In this document: positions 43,651 through 55,054 of the stretch, piece after piece
Numbering within the stretch: the first letter of the stretch is position 1
Layout of the letters: every line of letters starts with the position of its first letter
Assembly (NCBI RefSeq): GCF_000972845.2
Contig: NC_040016.1
Location: 124,001-188,000, forward strand
Source of the DNA: Larimichthys crocea
Taxonomy: Eukaryota; Chordata; Actinopteri; Sciaenidae
DNA length: 64,000 nt
Reading direction: 5' to 3'
Notes under the pieces: generated by a model
Told to the model about the DNA's origin: nothing
What the model saw: only the letters and a program-made list of their open reading frames with translations
Databases searched by the model: none
Made by a program: the position numbers and the translations under genes

Positions 43651-44567
43651 TAAAGGTCAGTGTGTAAGATTTAGCAGGGTTACAGAATAAAATATTCAAT
43701 AATATTTTTATTAGTGTATAATTATCTGAATATAAGAATATTTATGTTTCTGTTACCTTAGAATGAGTCTTTTATATTTACTGATGCCGTGGGTCTTCAT
43801 CCACCGAGTTCACCATGTTGAACCTCCTCCATTTCTACAGTAGCCCAGAACAGACAAACAAACAAACACTGACTCTAGGCATTTTTTTTCTTCTTTTTTG
43901 GATTTGGCCCATTTCCTAATGGTTGGCATCTGGATGGCCCTGATCTATTGGAAAATTGGGAAGCTGGCAGCCAATAAGGAATCCCCGGAGCTGTTGGCTG
44001 TCATCACACACCATTGCAGAGCCGTTGCTGACCAGGTGAAAGAGCTACATCAGAAGGTGACACAGATTGAGGAACTGTTACGTGACACCACAGTCCGGTC
44101 TGGGGAGACTCGGAAGAGGCTTGACCAGATCTGTGATCAATCTGTGGATACCCCCCGACGCTTGGATACCATCATGAACATGTTTTCGGAACTGGGTAGA
44201 AACTGCATTTACTTGTCCCTGCTATTCTCTTCTCCCAGAGGTCTCTCATTGCAGTTTACTTTGTTTTGTCTATGCTCCATCGCACTGGACACTCCAAGGA
44301 CACACAGCTGTGTAAACAACACCTTATCATGAACAAAAAGAACATCATATCAATTTGGCAAAGCTGACTCTACGTATCGTGATCTCTCTGCCCTGCCCCT
44401 AGTCATACTGCCTGGGTTGTCACATGTTTCTCCTCTTTCCCTATCTTATCTTATTTCACGGCCACCATAGCTTCTTCTTCACACTTTGAGCGTGGAGGGT
44501 GAGTAGAGGGGGCTGCAATTTGCAACTACACCACTAGATGCCACTATATCCTACAAACTGGTCCTTT
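43651..44567. mobile_element. Enlarged CCAGTGTGTAAGATTT-family element carrying an open frame
   Basis: The left end reads TAAAGGTCAGTGTGTAAGAT and the right end CTAGATGCCACTATATCC then TACAAACTGGTCCTTTG, the paired ends of this family. The usual interior (CCATTTCTACAGTAGCCCAG at 43829) is followed by extra sequence containing the 138-codon frame at 43919-44332, absent from the other copies here. Confidence 0.55.
43919..44332 (+). CDS. Hypothetical membrane/coiled-coil frame inside a MITE-like element
   Basis: The frame opens MVGIWMALIYWKIGKLAANK and continues with a heptad-like stretch (AVADQVKELHQKVTQIEELL, then GETRKRLDQICDQ). The first half looks protein-like: a possible short hydrophobic N-terminus, then an amphipathic helix. 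After MNMFSELG the composition becomes random. It could be a captured exon or a piece of a retroelement accessory protein. No Kozak context, promoter or homologue is evident, so it may not be expressed. Confidence 0.25.
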   Translation: MVGIWMALIYWKIGKLAANKESPELLAVITHHCRAVADQVKELHQKVTQIEELLRDTTVRSGETRKRLDQICDQSVDTPRRLDTIMNMFSELGRNCIYLSLLFSSPRGLSLQFTLFCLCSIALDTPRTHSCVNNTLS

Positions 44568-45325
44568 GAGAAAAGCTGCTTCTCATAACTACTGACACCA
44601 GCTTGTTTTCAATGTTATTACTAAGACTATAGTTTGCACTGTCTGGTAAACACTCAGAGACAACACAAAACTGACAAAAATCTGACACGTCGAGTTGCGA
44701 TTGGACAATCACTGTTCTGGGGAGGTGTTCCCTGAGCAGTCAGTTGTAGATGTTAAAAACAAAAAAAATGAAAATGAAAATGAATGAAAAGTAATCAAAT
44801 GAATTGAAATGAAATCCATATTTATATTATATTAGTCTGTAAAACATGATTTTGAGAGGACTGTTCCTTTAAGACTTTATTCTGCACAGTGTTGAACTGA
44901 ACACAGTAGAAACCTCAAGAGAAGAGCACAGTGGACACATTGGAAACTACAGGACATCTGGAACAGTCACCTGTTCACAAACACACACTAACACACAGAC
45001 AACTGAACACGTATCCAATCTTTAACCCTACAGTGAAGAACCACAGTCAGTTTTCTTCTATTTAGGTCACCTGGAGGAAAAGTCACAAAAATGTTGAAAC
45101 CAAATGGTCAAAAAGAGGAAAATTTGTTTCAATGTTGTCACAGTGGTCACAACGACGTACGTACAGCACATAACTGTCCGCTGACTCTGTACGCGACAGG
45201 TCATTTTTGTTGTCGACTCGCTGAGCGTGAGAATCACTGCAGACGTCATCGTCCACAATATCACAACCAGAGCGAACTTCAACAAAGTCAAAGAAAGTGG
45301 TGGACACATGTCTTCAGAGGACTTT

Positions 45326-48300
45326 TCAGAGGACGGCCAGGTCGTGGCAGCTCTTGGACCGCACCTTGACCGCCATGCGTTGGTTGTTGCGTGCTACCAG
45401 ACGGTCCAGGAAGCGGCGAGCCTTCTGGGTAACGCTCTCTTTGCGTTTGTAGATGGAGCGTCGGCGCTCTACAACTTCTCTGCCGTCCCGACGAAGGCGG
45501 ATCTGTCGGACCACGCCCTCGAACAGCTCAGACACATTGTGCTGCAGAGACGCCGAAGTCTCAATGAACTTGCAGTCAAACACTACCGCACATGCTCGGC
45601 CCTCTGGGAAAAAAAGACACACACACATAAGGAATGCATTTTCTATCAGCATTAGCATCTCATATCCATATCCCCTGTGACCTTTAACCCCACCTTCCAC
45701 AGCGACTTCTCTGGACCGGACTAGGTCGCTCTTGTTGCCCACGAGGATGATGGGAAGGTTTTCAGCCTGTCGGGCACGTCGCAGCGTGATACGGAGCTCA
45801 GAGGCAGAATCGAAGCTGGAGCGGTCGGTGACAGAGTAAACGATGACATAAGCACTCCCAACTTTCAGACAGTCGTCCTGAGAGGAACTGTCCTCACCCT
45901 CCTGACAGGAAGAGAGACATGATGAGAAGAGGAGGTGGAAATATTAATCTGATTATTCTACTACCTGCTATCTAACACCTCAGCCTTATTCATTTGTTGC
46001 TCTTTCAGAGCTTTAAAAAAAGTCTTCTCTGTGGTGAACCTACAGACAATATAAAATATGGACGTCATATCTGTGACGTCATCCTCAGGTTTCTTAAGAG
46101 CCATTGTGAAGCTTGGAGTGGTGGTTCAGGCTGCCGCCATTTTGGCAGTCCTGCCTCTGCCGCCTCCCGGCTAATCCGAAAATGGGCAAAGATGTGAAAA
46201 CTGGGTGGAGCTGAGGTGGGCTGACCATGTCACACACGCTTTGGTGAACCAGTAGAATGTATTGTGTGTCTCTCCTTCATTTATTGTGAAGGAGCAATAG
46301 GAAGTTTGTTAGATACCGCCATTTAGACACTTTTTTGTCAGTGTTAAGCTGGCCACTTGAGGCTGGCTGCAGAAGTGAGTCAGTCTCCATAAGCCACCAT
46401 ATTAAAATGTCCAACTTCACAGAAGAAATAAACATGTTTACAGCCTGGTACAAAAAACTGTTTTGGTCTCTGTAGTTATTTTCCCTGTTCATGATAACTG
46501 TACTGAGGGTACATTTTTTATAAAACTCACCTGTTCAAGTTATATTAAGACTTAAATGTACGCAAAATTAACGGCATGGCCCAAATGCCATAACAGATGG
46601 CTTATTAAAGCAACCAGGCACAACTTTGCCAATATTTAGATTAGCCACATATTTTATAGCTTCAAAACGGCGCTTCAGAAACCTACAGGTGACACCACTT
46701 AGGCTCTGTCCATTCTTACTGTCATTGATGTTAAGGTGTTGTAATCCAATTGTTTGGAAATTCAACATTTGTAATTTGTAATCCAATTTAAAATAACAGA
46801 TTTCTTGGTAAATGACATCTTGTGATCTTAAAATAATATGTAGATTATCTGTACCAGTTTATCATTCTCCCAGGTATCCATGACGATGAGTGTGGTTTTC
46901 TCTCCATCTACTGTCAGTGTCCGCTCGTATGTATCCTCTGTAGCAAACAATAAATACAAACGATAATCAACAAGACTTAGGCTTATAGCAATGCTTTGAG
47001 CTAAATCATAATGTCAGCATGCAATGGAGAGTTCAGTGCATTGTCAAGGGCACCTCGGCAGTGCCCAGGAGGTGAACTGGCATTTCTCCAGCTACCAGTC
47101 CACACTCAGAGCCACCCACTTGTCCCCAAGCCAAGTCCCTATGGACTAAGCTACTGTCCAATAGTTGTTGAGATATTTCAAACTGAAGGAGTAGACCAAC
47201 CGACCAACATATTCATCCCTAGTGCCAAGACCTGAGCAGGCTAAAATCAATAAACAAAATGGAGGACCAACAACAAATATGTTATAAACATAAGTGATAA
47301 CACAGTTAATAACCTGAAACAAATAGGAGCATTAGGACTGAGCAAACAACAACAAGATCAATAAAAACAAAACTGAAAACTAGCAGCAGACAGGCTGTGT
47401 CCCCTCACACCATGTCAGACTATCAAGGATCAATACAGGTTGTCAATCATGGCCTCGGGCCAATCAACACGTGACACAGGAGCTAATCGATGGATGTTGG
47501 GTCAGTCAAGGTTGCAATCATAACAAAGTCAGAGACAGAAACCGAGTACAGATCTGTTGAGGACAACTGAAAGCTACATCATTGATAGGGTTCTCACATG
47601 ATTGTATCTGTCACTTCTATAAAGTTGTTGAGACTTGAGAGAGGAAATCTGTGCAGCAAAGGTCACTGGCAGAGTAACACTAACCATGATCAGTAAACTG
47701 ATCTTAATGTGGAAAATCAGAAGAGTGATGAGCGCCTTGGTAGTCGAATGGTTCCAGTGACTGGCTACATGGCCGACTACCCCTCTTCGTTTTCTTCATC
47801 ACCATCACCATCACCATCACCATCACCATCAAATAAAGGCCCTAAAAGACAACTTGTGAAGTGATCACTCGTGATTAAGACTCCAGTGTGTAGAATTTCG
47901 TGGCATCTATTCGGTGAAATTGATTGCAATTGTCTGAATACCCCTCACTTCATCATCCCCTTGCAAGGGTGTTTGAGAAACTAAGGTGCAACGAAACTCA
48001 CGAAAAGCTCTGTGGGGTTTCTAAGGAATCAGAACCAACCAGACCAGGTTTAGGGAATTTTCAAAGCTGTAGCTAGTTTGTTTTAGTCCAAATCGGTGGA
48101 TAAGTTATTAACTTGTTACATTCTCCCCTTGGTTCGGTTTCATCCTCAAAACAACAGTGACCAGAAAATCCTTGAAAAACATGAAAGGTCCTATCTAGAG
48201 CCAGGGTTTGGTTTGTTTGTTCTGGGCTACTGTAGAAACCAAAGAGTAAAAATAACAAATCACTGTTTTATTGAAGGGGTTGTAAAACAGTATCCATCTA

Positions 48301-48796
48301 CCTGGTGACATGAGCCACCATGAGCTACCAGATCAAGTGAGTGTGTTGAACTAAGCAAAAGTATTTTATTGCACTAACGTTTTAAAAAACGGTCAAACTA
48401 GACTAACTAATTAGACGACATCCCACCTCCAGGTTGTTCATCTTTCTCTGTGATCCCAGCAAAGATTCCTGCGAGGCTAGTCTTTCCGACACCATGGTCA
48501 CCTAGCAGCACCACTCTGTGAACACAGTCCGAGTCGCTCTGCGAGTCGTCCTCCGAGTCTGAACTCCACTGGGCACGGTAGTGGAGTGACTTGTCTCCAG
48601 GATGGTAGGATGCCGACTGTCCCAGAGGAGGGTGGCTGCGCTGGGTGCGGGGCTTCTCCGGGTTGGTCTGGGCGCTGGGGCTGGGCAACTGAGGAGCTCG
48701 AGTCCAAGACGAGTGCTGGCAGAATTTGGCGGGAGGAATCGGCGTGCTGCCTCGCCGCCGCAGGGGCTCCTTCTCTCTCTGGGTGTTGAGGGTCAT
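45326..48796 (-). CDS. rem1: REM1, RGK-family small GTPase, four coding exons
   Basis: Coding exons 48796-48427, 46937-46855, 45901-45694 and 45603-45326 join in phase to give 312 aa (human REM1 is just under 300). It starts MTLNTQREKEPLRRRGSTPI; the RRRGSTP around residue 17 resembles the 14-3-3 site of RGK proteins. The P-loop GDHGVGKTS is at about 99-107. As in other RGK proteins the usual DxxG is replaced (DTWEND). NKSD supplies guanine specificity and ETSA follows. The C-terminus is the RGK calmodulin/membrane-binding tail, ending KVRSKSCHDLAVL without a CaaX box. RGK proteins bind the calcium-channel beta subunit and suppress voltage-gated calcium current at the plasma membrane. The N- and C-termini favour REM1 over REM2 or RRAD. 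A likely 3' end is the AATAAA at 44881-44876. A 5' UTR exon probably lies near 51.2 kb. Confidence 0.93.
46046..46260 (+). repeat. Family X, copy 2 (partial), in a rem1 intron
   Basis: Shares GACGTCATCCTCAGGTTTCT and GGTTCAGGCTGCCGCCATTT-type text with 42240 and 52551. Only the left third of the family is present. Confidence 0.7.
46340..46735 (-). repeat. Family X, copy 3, inverted
   Basis: The reverse complement contains TCTTAATATAACTTGAACAG, CAGTTTTTTGTACCAGGCTG and GGCTTATGGAGACTGACTCA, matching copies 1 and 4. It faces copy 2 across about 80 bases, so the two form an inverted pair within the rem1 intron. Confidence 0.75.
47796..47830. repeat. (CATCAC)n short tandem repeat
   Basis: About six hexamer units in the first coding intron of rem1. 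Confidence 0.9.
47877..48256. mobile_element. CCAGTGTGTAAGATTT-family element in a rem1 intron
   Basis: Starts CTCCAGTGTGTAGAATTTCG with TGGCATCTATTCGGTGAA, and later has the family's CCTATCTAGAGCCAGGGTTT and GGGCTACTGTAGAAACC. The right end is not clean. Confidence 0.5.
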
Positions 48797-50024
48797 GTTG
48801 CTATGGTAACGGCATCAGGGCAGGACAGGCCTGAGGAAGGACAAAGGAGGATTTTAGACTAAAGTCTGGTCTTCAGTGTTCAGTGGTCAGTTTTTTATTT
48901 TCAGTAAAGACCACTTTGCCGATATGCCAACCGTAACTTCTCACCTTGTTGCAGTGATGTAGGAGTGTACTACAGGGTGTGGTTGGTACACTCTGACATC
49001 ACTGCTGGGTATGGTTGCAGGTACAGAAGCCTGAAAACTGTATGCAGCCATTTTGGTCTTATATTTTATGACAAGACTTCCTGTTTAAACAAGGTTTAAA
49101 TAAGAATAAGTTAAAAATTACTTCCAGTGGTGAGAGTGGCTTTGCTCAGCTGATTTTCTGCTTGATTTAGGGTCAAAATACGCTGACCTTCACAACGTGT
49201 GTCCAGTGGGATTCTGGCGTTTGACGGAAGAAGTTAGAAGGGGAAAAGTTTATTTTGTTCATCGCTGCATTCCCTGAGTTCTTAAACTTTACTCTCTGAT
49301 CCAACAGGGACAAGCTTGACAAAGTATATCAGACAGGATGAAAATACCAGGATGGAAAACATGTAGTATGACTGTTTACATTCTGATGTAGCAGGATCAT
49401 GTACAGCTCTTCATTCTACCACATACATCACACAAACTATGCTCTGTTCTGTGTTTTGCTTATGTGAAACTGATATTATTCTTTAAGGAGGAACCTAAGA
49501 TCTCACTTCTGGAAGATCTAACAAATGATATGATGAGAACTTTTTTATCACAGAGCTTCTGCTGCCTGTAATATACCAACATCAGACCGATCAAATGCAG
49601 ATTTTCTATTAAAAAGTTACTAAAACAAAAATGTGTTGTGTTTATTTTTATTTGGTTTATTTTGATTGGTTGGTGACTCTTCTTTTTGTCTCTATTACAG
49701 GTTATTGTTAGTCATTTATTTTATGAGTAGAGTCATTTCTCTTATTTATATTTGGCTTATATTGCAGTTTCTTGTCTTTATGAATACTGTGTGATTTTAA
49801 ATTGTTGTTTTATTATTGTTGTTGTTTTTGTGTGGACCCCAGGAAGACTAGCAACCACATTTGTGGTAAATAAAATAATAAAGAATAAAAAAATAACTAT
49901 TAACTATTCCTGTACTAGCTAGCTGATGAAGCACTGACTCATGCTGTGGCGCCAGCTATGTTTAAGTTCAAAGTGTGGGAGTCACGCTATAAAACTATAA
50001 ACATGCAACAGATCGTCACTCCTC
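48797..50024. other. rem1 5' region and intron
   Basis: A strong splice acceptor (CCTTTGTCCTTCCTCAG on the minus strand) at 48831-48832 precedes the rem1 start codon by 34 bases, so the coding exon begins at 48830 and an upstream non-coding exon is required. The remainder looks like intron with no named repeat. Confidence 0.5.
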
Positions 50025-50175
50025 AAAAAGATTTGTCTGGGGGGTGTTGTTTAGCCCAGTCGGTAGAGCAACTGCCCCATGTACAAAGGCTCAGTCCTTG
50101 CTGCAGGGTTCGAATCCGTTCGAATCGGCCCTTAAAGCTTGAAAAGGGCCAAAAAAAAAAAAAAGATTTGTCTGG
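50025..50175 (+). mobile_element. Young tRNA-derived SINE with target-site duplications
   Basis: Body 50041-50160: a tRNA-like head (TTTAGCCCAGTCGGTAGAGC as box A, GGTTCGAATCC as box B about 40 bases later), a GGCCC...GGGCC mini-hairpin and a poly-A tail of about 14. It is flanked by AAAAGATTTGTCTGG on both sides (50026-50040 and 50161-50175), a 15-base duplication typical of LINE-driven insertion. The short body and perfect duplication suggest a recent event. Confidence 0.88.
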
Positions 50176-51178
50176 AAACAGTTAGAAAGATATAGACCGC
50201 GAAGACTGATGACAGTAGAGCCAAAGGAATTTATTTCCGATATTTACATTGGGAGCACATTTCCTGTGACAGACTACATGCCTTTAAATCTGATCTGATG
50301 ATGACACTGAGCAGTATGTGTTGTAAAGCTACTTGACAGAGGAACAGTGTGATTTCATGGTAGTTTACACATACTGCATACCTATAGTCTCTTACATTGA
50401 ACAGTATAACCTGGGATCCAAATCAGTTGAAATTCATACAAAATTTACCAACCAATGTTTAAAAAGACAATTTAATACAATTCACCACCCGTCAAACTCG
50501 AGTCTCAGGTCAAGTCCTGGTTACGAGAAACTAAACGTACCCATGTACCCAGACCATTAGCATGCATAAAAGAGCACAGACACACAAACAAACCCACTAC
50601 AATAAATAATTCAAGTATTTGAAGGTACTGTGTACGACAGTCAGTGATGGAGAGGTTGAGTCTTGAGACAAAATTCTTCAAAATTTCTTTTAATCGCACA
50701 TAATTATCTTCTAAATTTTCTGCTTATTTATCCACAGTGAACTACAAGCAACAGTCAGCAGGTCAAAGGTCACAGCTCTCTTGGGTAAAATGTCACCCAT
50801 TAGTTTAAATCCATCAGTGAACTGCAGAAACAGAAACCAGAAAGCAAAGAAAGCACAAGAAATGTACATGACAAACCACATCTTCCTATATTGTATGAAT
50901 GTCATCACATGTAAAATATCCAAAGACATGTGTGATATTAAATGTGAAATCGATGTCTTTGCATGTAAAATATATATAATATATATCTACCTAGAAAAAA
51001 AATCACATGTACCGATAAAGTGTGTATTTGTTTTTGGACATTTCATAAATCAAAAATAATAAATAATGTATGAAAACAAAAAGTTTTGTTGTTGTAAGGA
51101 ACAGCTGAGGAATTCAAAGAAATAAAAACACCAGCAGAAAATAACATGCAATAGATGGAGTAACTTACCGTGCACCCC

Positions 51179-51290
51179 ATGAACAGCCTTGTTTCCGTCC
51201 AGCCTCAGTGAACAACAGTACTGAACTGAACCCTGTCGCTCTCTGTCTCTGTCAGTGTAACAGTACCCTGGTGCCACAGTAACCCGCCTG
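51179..51290 (-). other. rem1: Probable 5' UTR exon of rem1
   Basis: On the minus strand, CATGGGGTGCACG is followed by a consensus donor GTAAGTTAC (51178-51170). The right-hand boundary is uncertain; the C/T and (A)n run at 51293-51303 limits it. Joined to the acceptor at 48831, it creates a 13-codon upstream frame (MGCTACPALMPLP) whose TAG lies four bases before the rem1 ATG. Assignment rests on splice signals and strand only. Confidence 0.4.
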
Positions 51291-51357
51291 GAAAAAAAAA
51301 AAAGTTCCACAACAGCGTTAAAAATTCAGCAGTGGAATCACAGAGTTATCTACCTCC

Positions 51358-51359
<2 letters not shown>

Positions 51360-51408
<49 letters not shown>

Positions 51409-51443
51409 AGTGACAGCAGAGGAGAAACAGATAACTGAGGAGG

Positions 51444-51484
<41 letters not shown>

Positions 51485-51508
51485 TGTGTGTGTGTGTGGG
51501 GGTGTGTG
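51360..51508. repeat. Two (GT)n tracts
   Basis: (TG)n at 51360-51407 and again at 51446-51508 with small interruptions, separated by about 40 unique bases. The cysteine/valine frames through them are artefacts. Confidence 0.92.
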
Positions 51509-51764
51509 TTTTATCAGTGTGGAGGGTGAGTTGGTTTAGGAAACATACCGGTCACTTCCGGTTTGACCCAGAGGAGACAGTTTGGTGTCATGAGACTGTT
51601 CAGTCAGGATACAATACTTTACACATAAAATGCATCGAAAACATAATGAAAATGTTTGTCAAACAGATTATGGATGAACCTTATAGTCATCAACAGAAAC
51701 CCCCAAAATACAGAAAAGACATGGACCGGATAAAAGCTTTAAATATTGTGCCTGTTTACTAACT

Positions 51765-52548
51765 AAGTGATGAGAGTAAGAAGAGATACTGATACTAGTT
51801 ATCAGAGTATAACTGGATAATGAAAAAAAAAAGTAAACTAGTTACTGAATGAGGTACAGGCTGATGCAGTACCACTTTTTGGGGTTTACTAACTAGCAGA
51901 CAAAGCACTACTTAACTAACCAGCAGTTTACTATCTAACTAATAAAGAGCTGACAAAGGACTAATTCAGTTTACTCAAATAGCTAATGAAGGACTGACTG
52001 ATAAAGATACTAGTTTATCTGACGAAGGACTAACTGGCAAAAATACCGGTTTACTAACTATGGTGGACTAATGGATGAAGATATTTTACTAGCTAGCTAG
52101 CTGATATAGGACTGTTGAAAAAGAAATCAGCTTATCTGACAAAGGATAATGTTAACTGACAAAACCAGTTTACTAACTAGCCAGCTGACAAGAACACATT
52201 TACTAACTAGCTAGCTGATGAAGAACCCGTTTACCAACTAATCAGAGCTAACTAAGAGCTGACAAAGGACTAGTTGAAGGACTAATTGATAAAGATACCA
52301 GTTTACTAACTAAATGATGAATAATACCAATGTACTAGCTAGCTGATGGATCACCAGTTTACTCAGTTGACTTAGTTGACTTAGTTGACTCAGGACTAAC
52401 TGACATAAATACTAGTTTTTCTAATTAGTTACCTAAGGGACCAGTTTACTAACTAGCTATCTGACACAGATACATTTACAAACTAGTAGAATGACAAAGG
52501 ACTAATTGCTAAAGATAGCAGTTTACTAACTAGTAAGCTGATGAAAGA
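51765..52548. repeat. Degenerate minisatellite built on ACTAACTAGCTGA
   Basis: Some fifteen or more diverged units of about 40-50 bases, each with GTTTACTAACTAGCTAGCTG, then AAAGGACTAACTGATAAAGA and TACCAGTTT. A small local array GACTTAGTT x3 lies near 52369-52391. It is non-coding, contains many stop codons, and lies just left of family X copy 4. Confidence 0.85.
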
Positions 52549-52550
52549 CC

Positions 52551-53066
52551 ATAGACTGTATAAAACAGGGATCTAGTATCCGTGATGTCACCCTCGGGTT
52601 TCTAAAAAGAAGCTCAGAGTGTGGTGGCTCTGGCATCACCATCGTGGCAGTCCTGCCTTTGCAGCCTCCCGGCTAATTGAAAAATGGGCAAAGATATAGA
52701 TCAGATGAGGACTGAATTACAACTGGTAGCTCAAACAAGATACCTGTACTGGCTCCCACCTGTCAATCAAAGCATCCATGCTCTTCTGTGTAGCTTTAAG
52801 CCTTAATATAATTTGAACAGGTGATTTCTATAAAAAATCACCTTGAGTACAGTTCTCATAAACGAGGAAATTATCTTTAGAGAACCAAACGTTTTTTGTA
52901 CCAGACAGTAAACATGTTATTTCTGCTGTGAAGTTAGACATTTTAACATGGGGGCTTATGGAGACTGACTCGTTCTGTTGCCAGCCTCAAGTGGATGTTT
53001 GAGGAACTGCAGTTTTTGGCACTTCAACATTGGCTTCACTTCACAGCTATGGAGGTTGCCTTGGGC
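52551..53066 (+). repeat. Family X, copy 4 (longest)
   Basis: Starts ATAGACTGTATAAAACAGGG, then GATGTCACCCTCGGGTTTCT, TTAATATAATTTGAACAGGT, GGGGCTTATGGAGACTGACT and ends near CACAGCTATGGAGGTTGC. It is colinear with copy 1 at 42240-42705. Confidence 0.75.
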
Positions 53067-54324
53067 AAGTTCAAAAGTTTGAAATGGTTGAAGGTTTATC
53101 AGATTGGAAGGGTCCAATGCCAGTGAACATTGTTTTAATGTAATATAATGGAAGTGACATACTGGCCCTGGACCTGTACTATGAAGCCCCGATTCCCCAA
53201 AAGTCAGTCAAAAGTATAACATAGTATAACATAATTTGGATTTATCATAGTAGACTATTTTCATTCTGTGATTCTTAACTTGTCATACTTTTTTTCTGGC
53301 AGAAATTGGTTTTCACAGTTTCCACTTGAGTTGAAATGGAAAATTAGATTAAAGAGAAACACACATCACTTCCTCTTTGTCAGAGTGAGTGCTCTTACTG
53401 AAACTCAACACATCGCAGCTGTTTAGACTTTAACCACCCCCTCAGTTTAAAAGTTTAAATTTTAAGAGGAGGAGTTTCCTCCCACATCGCCATCACTTCA
53501 TCCAATCCAGTGAGCCTTTCAGTTACCAGCACAGAAGCCAATCACAGATCATCAACCTTTTTATCAGCACAACCAGCTTCTGCTAGCTCCACCACCAGCA
53601 GTTCCATCACTCCCTCTGCAGGCGGACTGATAGTAGTGACTGACAGCTGATTTTTTCTGTCACCATGAGAGTAACTGACTGTTCACTGCCTCCTCGGCCT
53701 TTGTTTGAATCACTAGTAACCTCACAAACAAATATCACAAACTGATAAGCTGCTTGGCCTGTAGGCAAAGCTCAGTTACTGCTGTAGGTATTTAGCTGGA
53801 CCTTCTTACATTTGGATCTTATGTAAGAAACAGTAGGATGGTGTAAGAAACACCATCCTACATATGGGTAGAGTTGGGGAAGAGGTAGCAAACCTCTGAT
53901 GTCTGATGTCAACTGATGTCTAAAACTCCTTTAGCCCAGAATGTGTATGTACATAATTAAAGACTTTGAGAAGAGTTAAATCTGGGGCAACTTGGTTGTA
54001 AATAAAGACCCACATCTATTCTTATTACCATATGTGTGATATATAACTTATTATATATAACCTTCTACAGTATTTTGATTAGTAAGGCTTTTCTTTGTTT
54101 TTATTTAATGGCTTAATTTATTGCATATTTGATATTTTTTTACAACATTATATTTTATATATTTCATTATATTTGTATGTTGTGGTACTTTTATATCCTC
54201 TGCTTTTTTTTTTCTTTTTTCTTTATCTTCTTTTAGTCTCTAGTCTGTTGGAGAAATATCACATCATTAAATAAAGACATATGCCAAGTTTTTTTTATCT
54301 GATGCAAAAAACCTTTATGAATCT
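53067..54324. other. Intergenic, nothing recognised
   Basis: No coding exon or named repeat that I can support. A short duplicated phrase (AAGAAACAGTAGGATGGTGT, then AAGAAACACCATCCTAC at 53825-53860) forms a small inverted repeat. Confidence 0.45.
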
Positions 54325-54499
54325 TTAAAGGTCCAGTGTGTAAGATTTAGGAATATCTGTTGTCAGAAATAAAATATAAAATAAAATATAAAAATATACT
54401 AAAATGAAATATATTCATAACTATGCTTTCTTTAGTGTATAAGCGGCATAATAATAATAATCCTTCAAATAATACTAATAAACAATAATAATAATAATA

Positions 54500-54538
<39 letters not shown>

Positions 54539-55054
54539 AACAACAACAACAATAATAATAATAACAATAACAATAATTTATTATTAATATTATTATTATA
54601 ATAATGATGATAATAAGACTAAGCTAAACATTAAAAGCAATTTTAAAGGTCAGTCCAGTCACGGATATGTTTGGGAGAGAGTTCCAGAGGGAGGGGGCAG
54701 CTACAGAGAAGGTTCTGTCGCTCCAGGTTCGGTACTTGGTCCTGGGTGGGGGAGTCAGGAGGTCAGCATCAGATGAGTGGAGGCTGTGGGATGGGATGAT
54801 GTGGGTAGGTATTGTGTTTATTTTTTTTAGAATGAGACTTTTATCTAGAGAGGGAGCCGGTCCTCTTACAGTTCACCATGTTTCTACAGACAAACCAAAC
54901 ACTGACTCTTGATAGTTTGTTTCAAGTTTTCACATGTTATGCAACAGTTTCTGCTACACAACATGGAAAGAGGAGGGAGTGAGCATCGATCATTTAGTTG
55001 CATCGCAACATCGCCACTAGATTTCACTTAATCCAAACACAGTGGACCTTTAAA
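54325..55054. mobile_element. CCAGTGTGTAAGATTT-family element with both ends
   Basis: Left end TTAAAGGTCCAGTGTGTAAG; right end CACTAGATTTCACTTAATCC then AAACACAGTGGACCTTTAA. These form inverted ends. Inside is a trinucleotide tract (54480-54600) and a further short segment (54650-54790), so this copy has been enlarged by expansion or insertion. Confidence 0.7.
54480..54612. repeat. (AAT)n/(ATT)n/(AAC)n tract, self-complementary
   Basis: (AAT)n is followed directly by (ATT)n of similar length, then (AAC)n and mixed AAT/AAC. The AAT and ATT halves can pair, giving a hairpin of simple repeats. Confidence 0.9.

Noticed and set aside
50041..50115. Possible tRNA gene
   Set aside because: Has A- and B-box-like sequence, but the arms do not fold into a clean tRNA, and the poly-A tail and flanking duplication identify a SINE.
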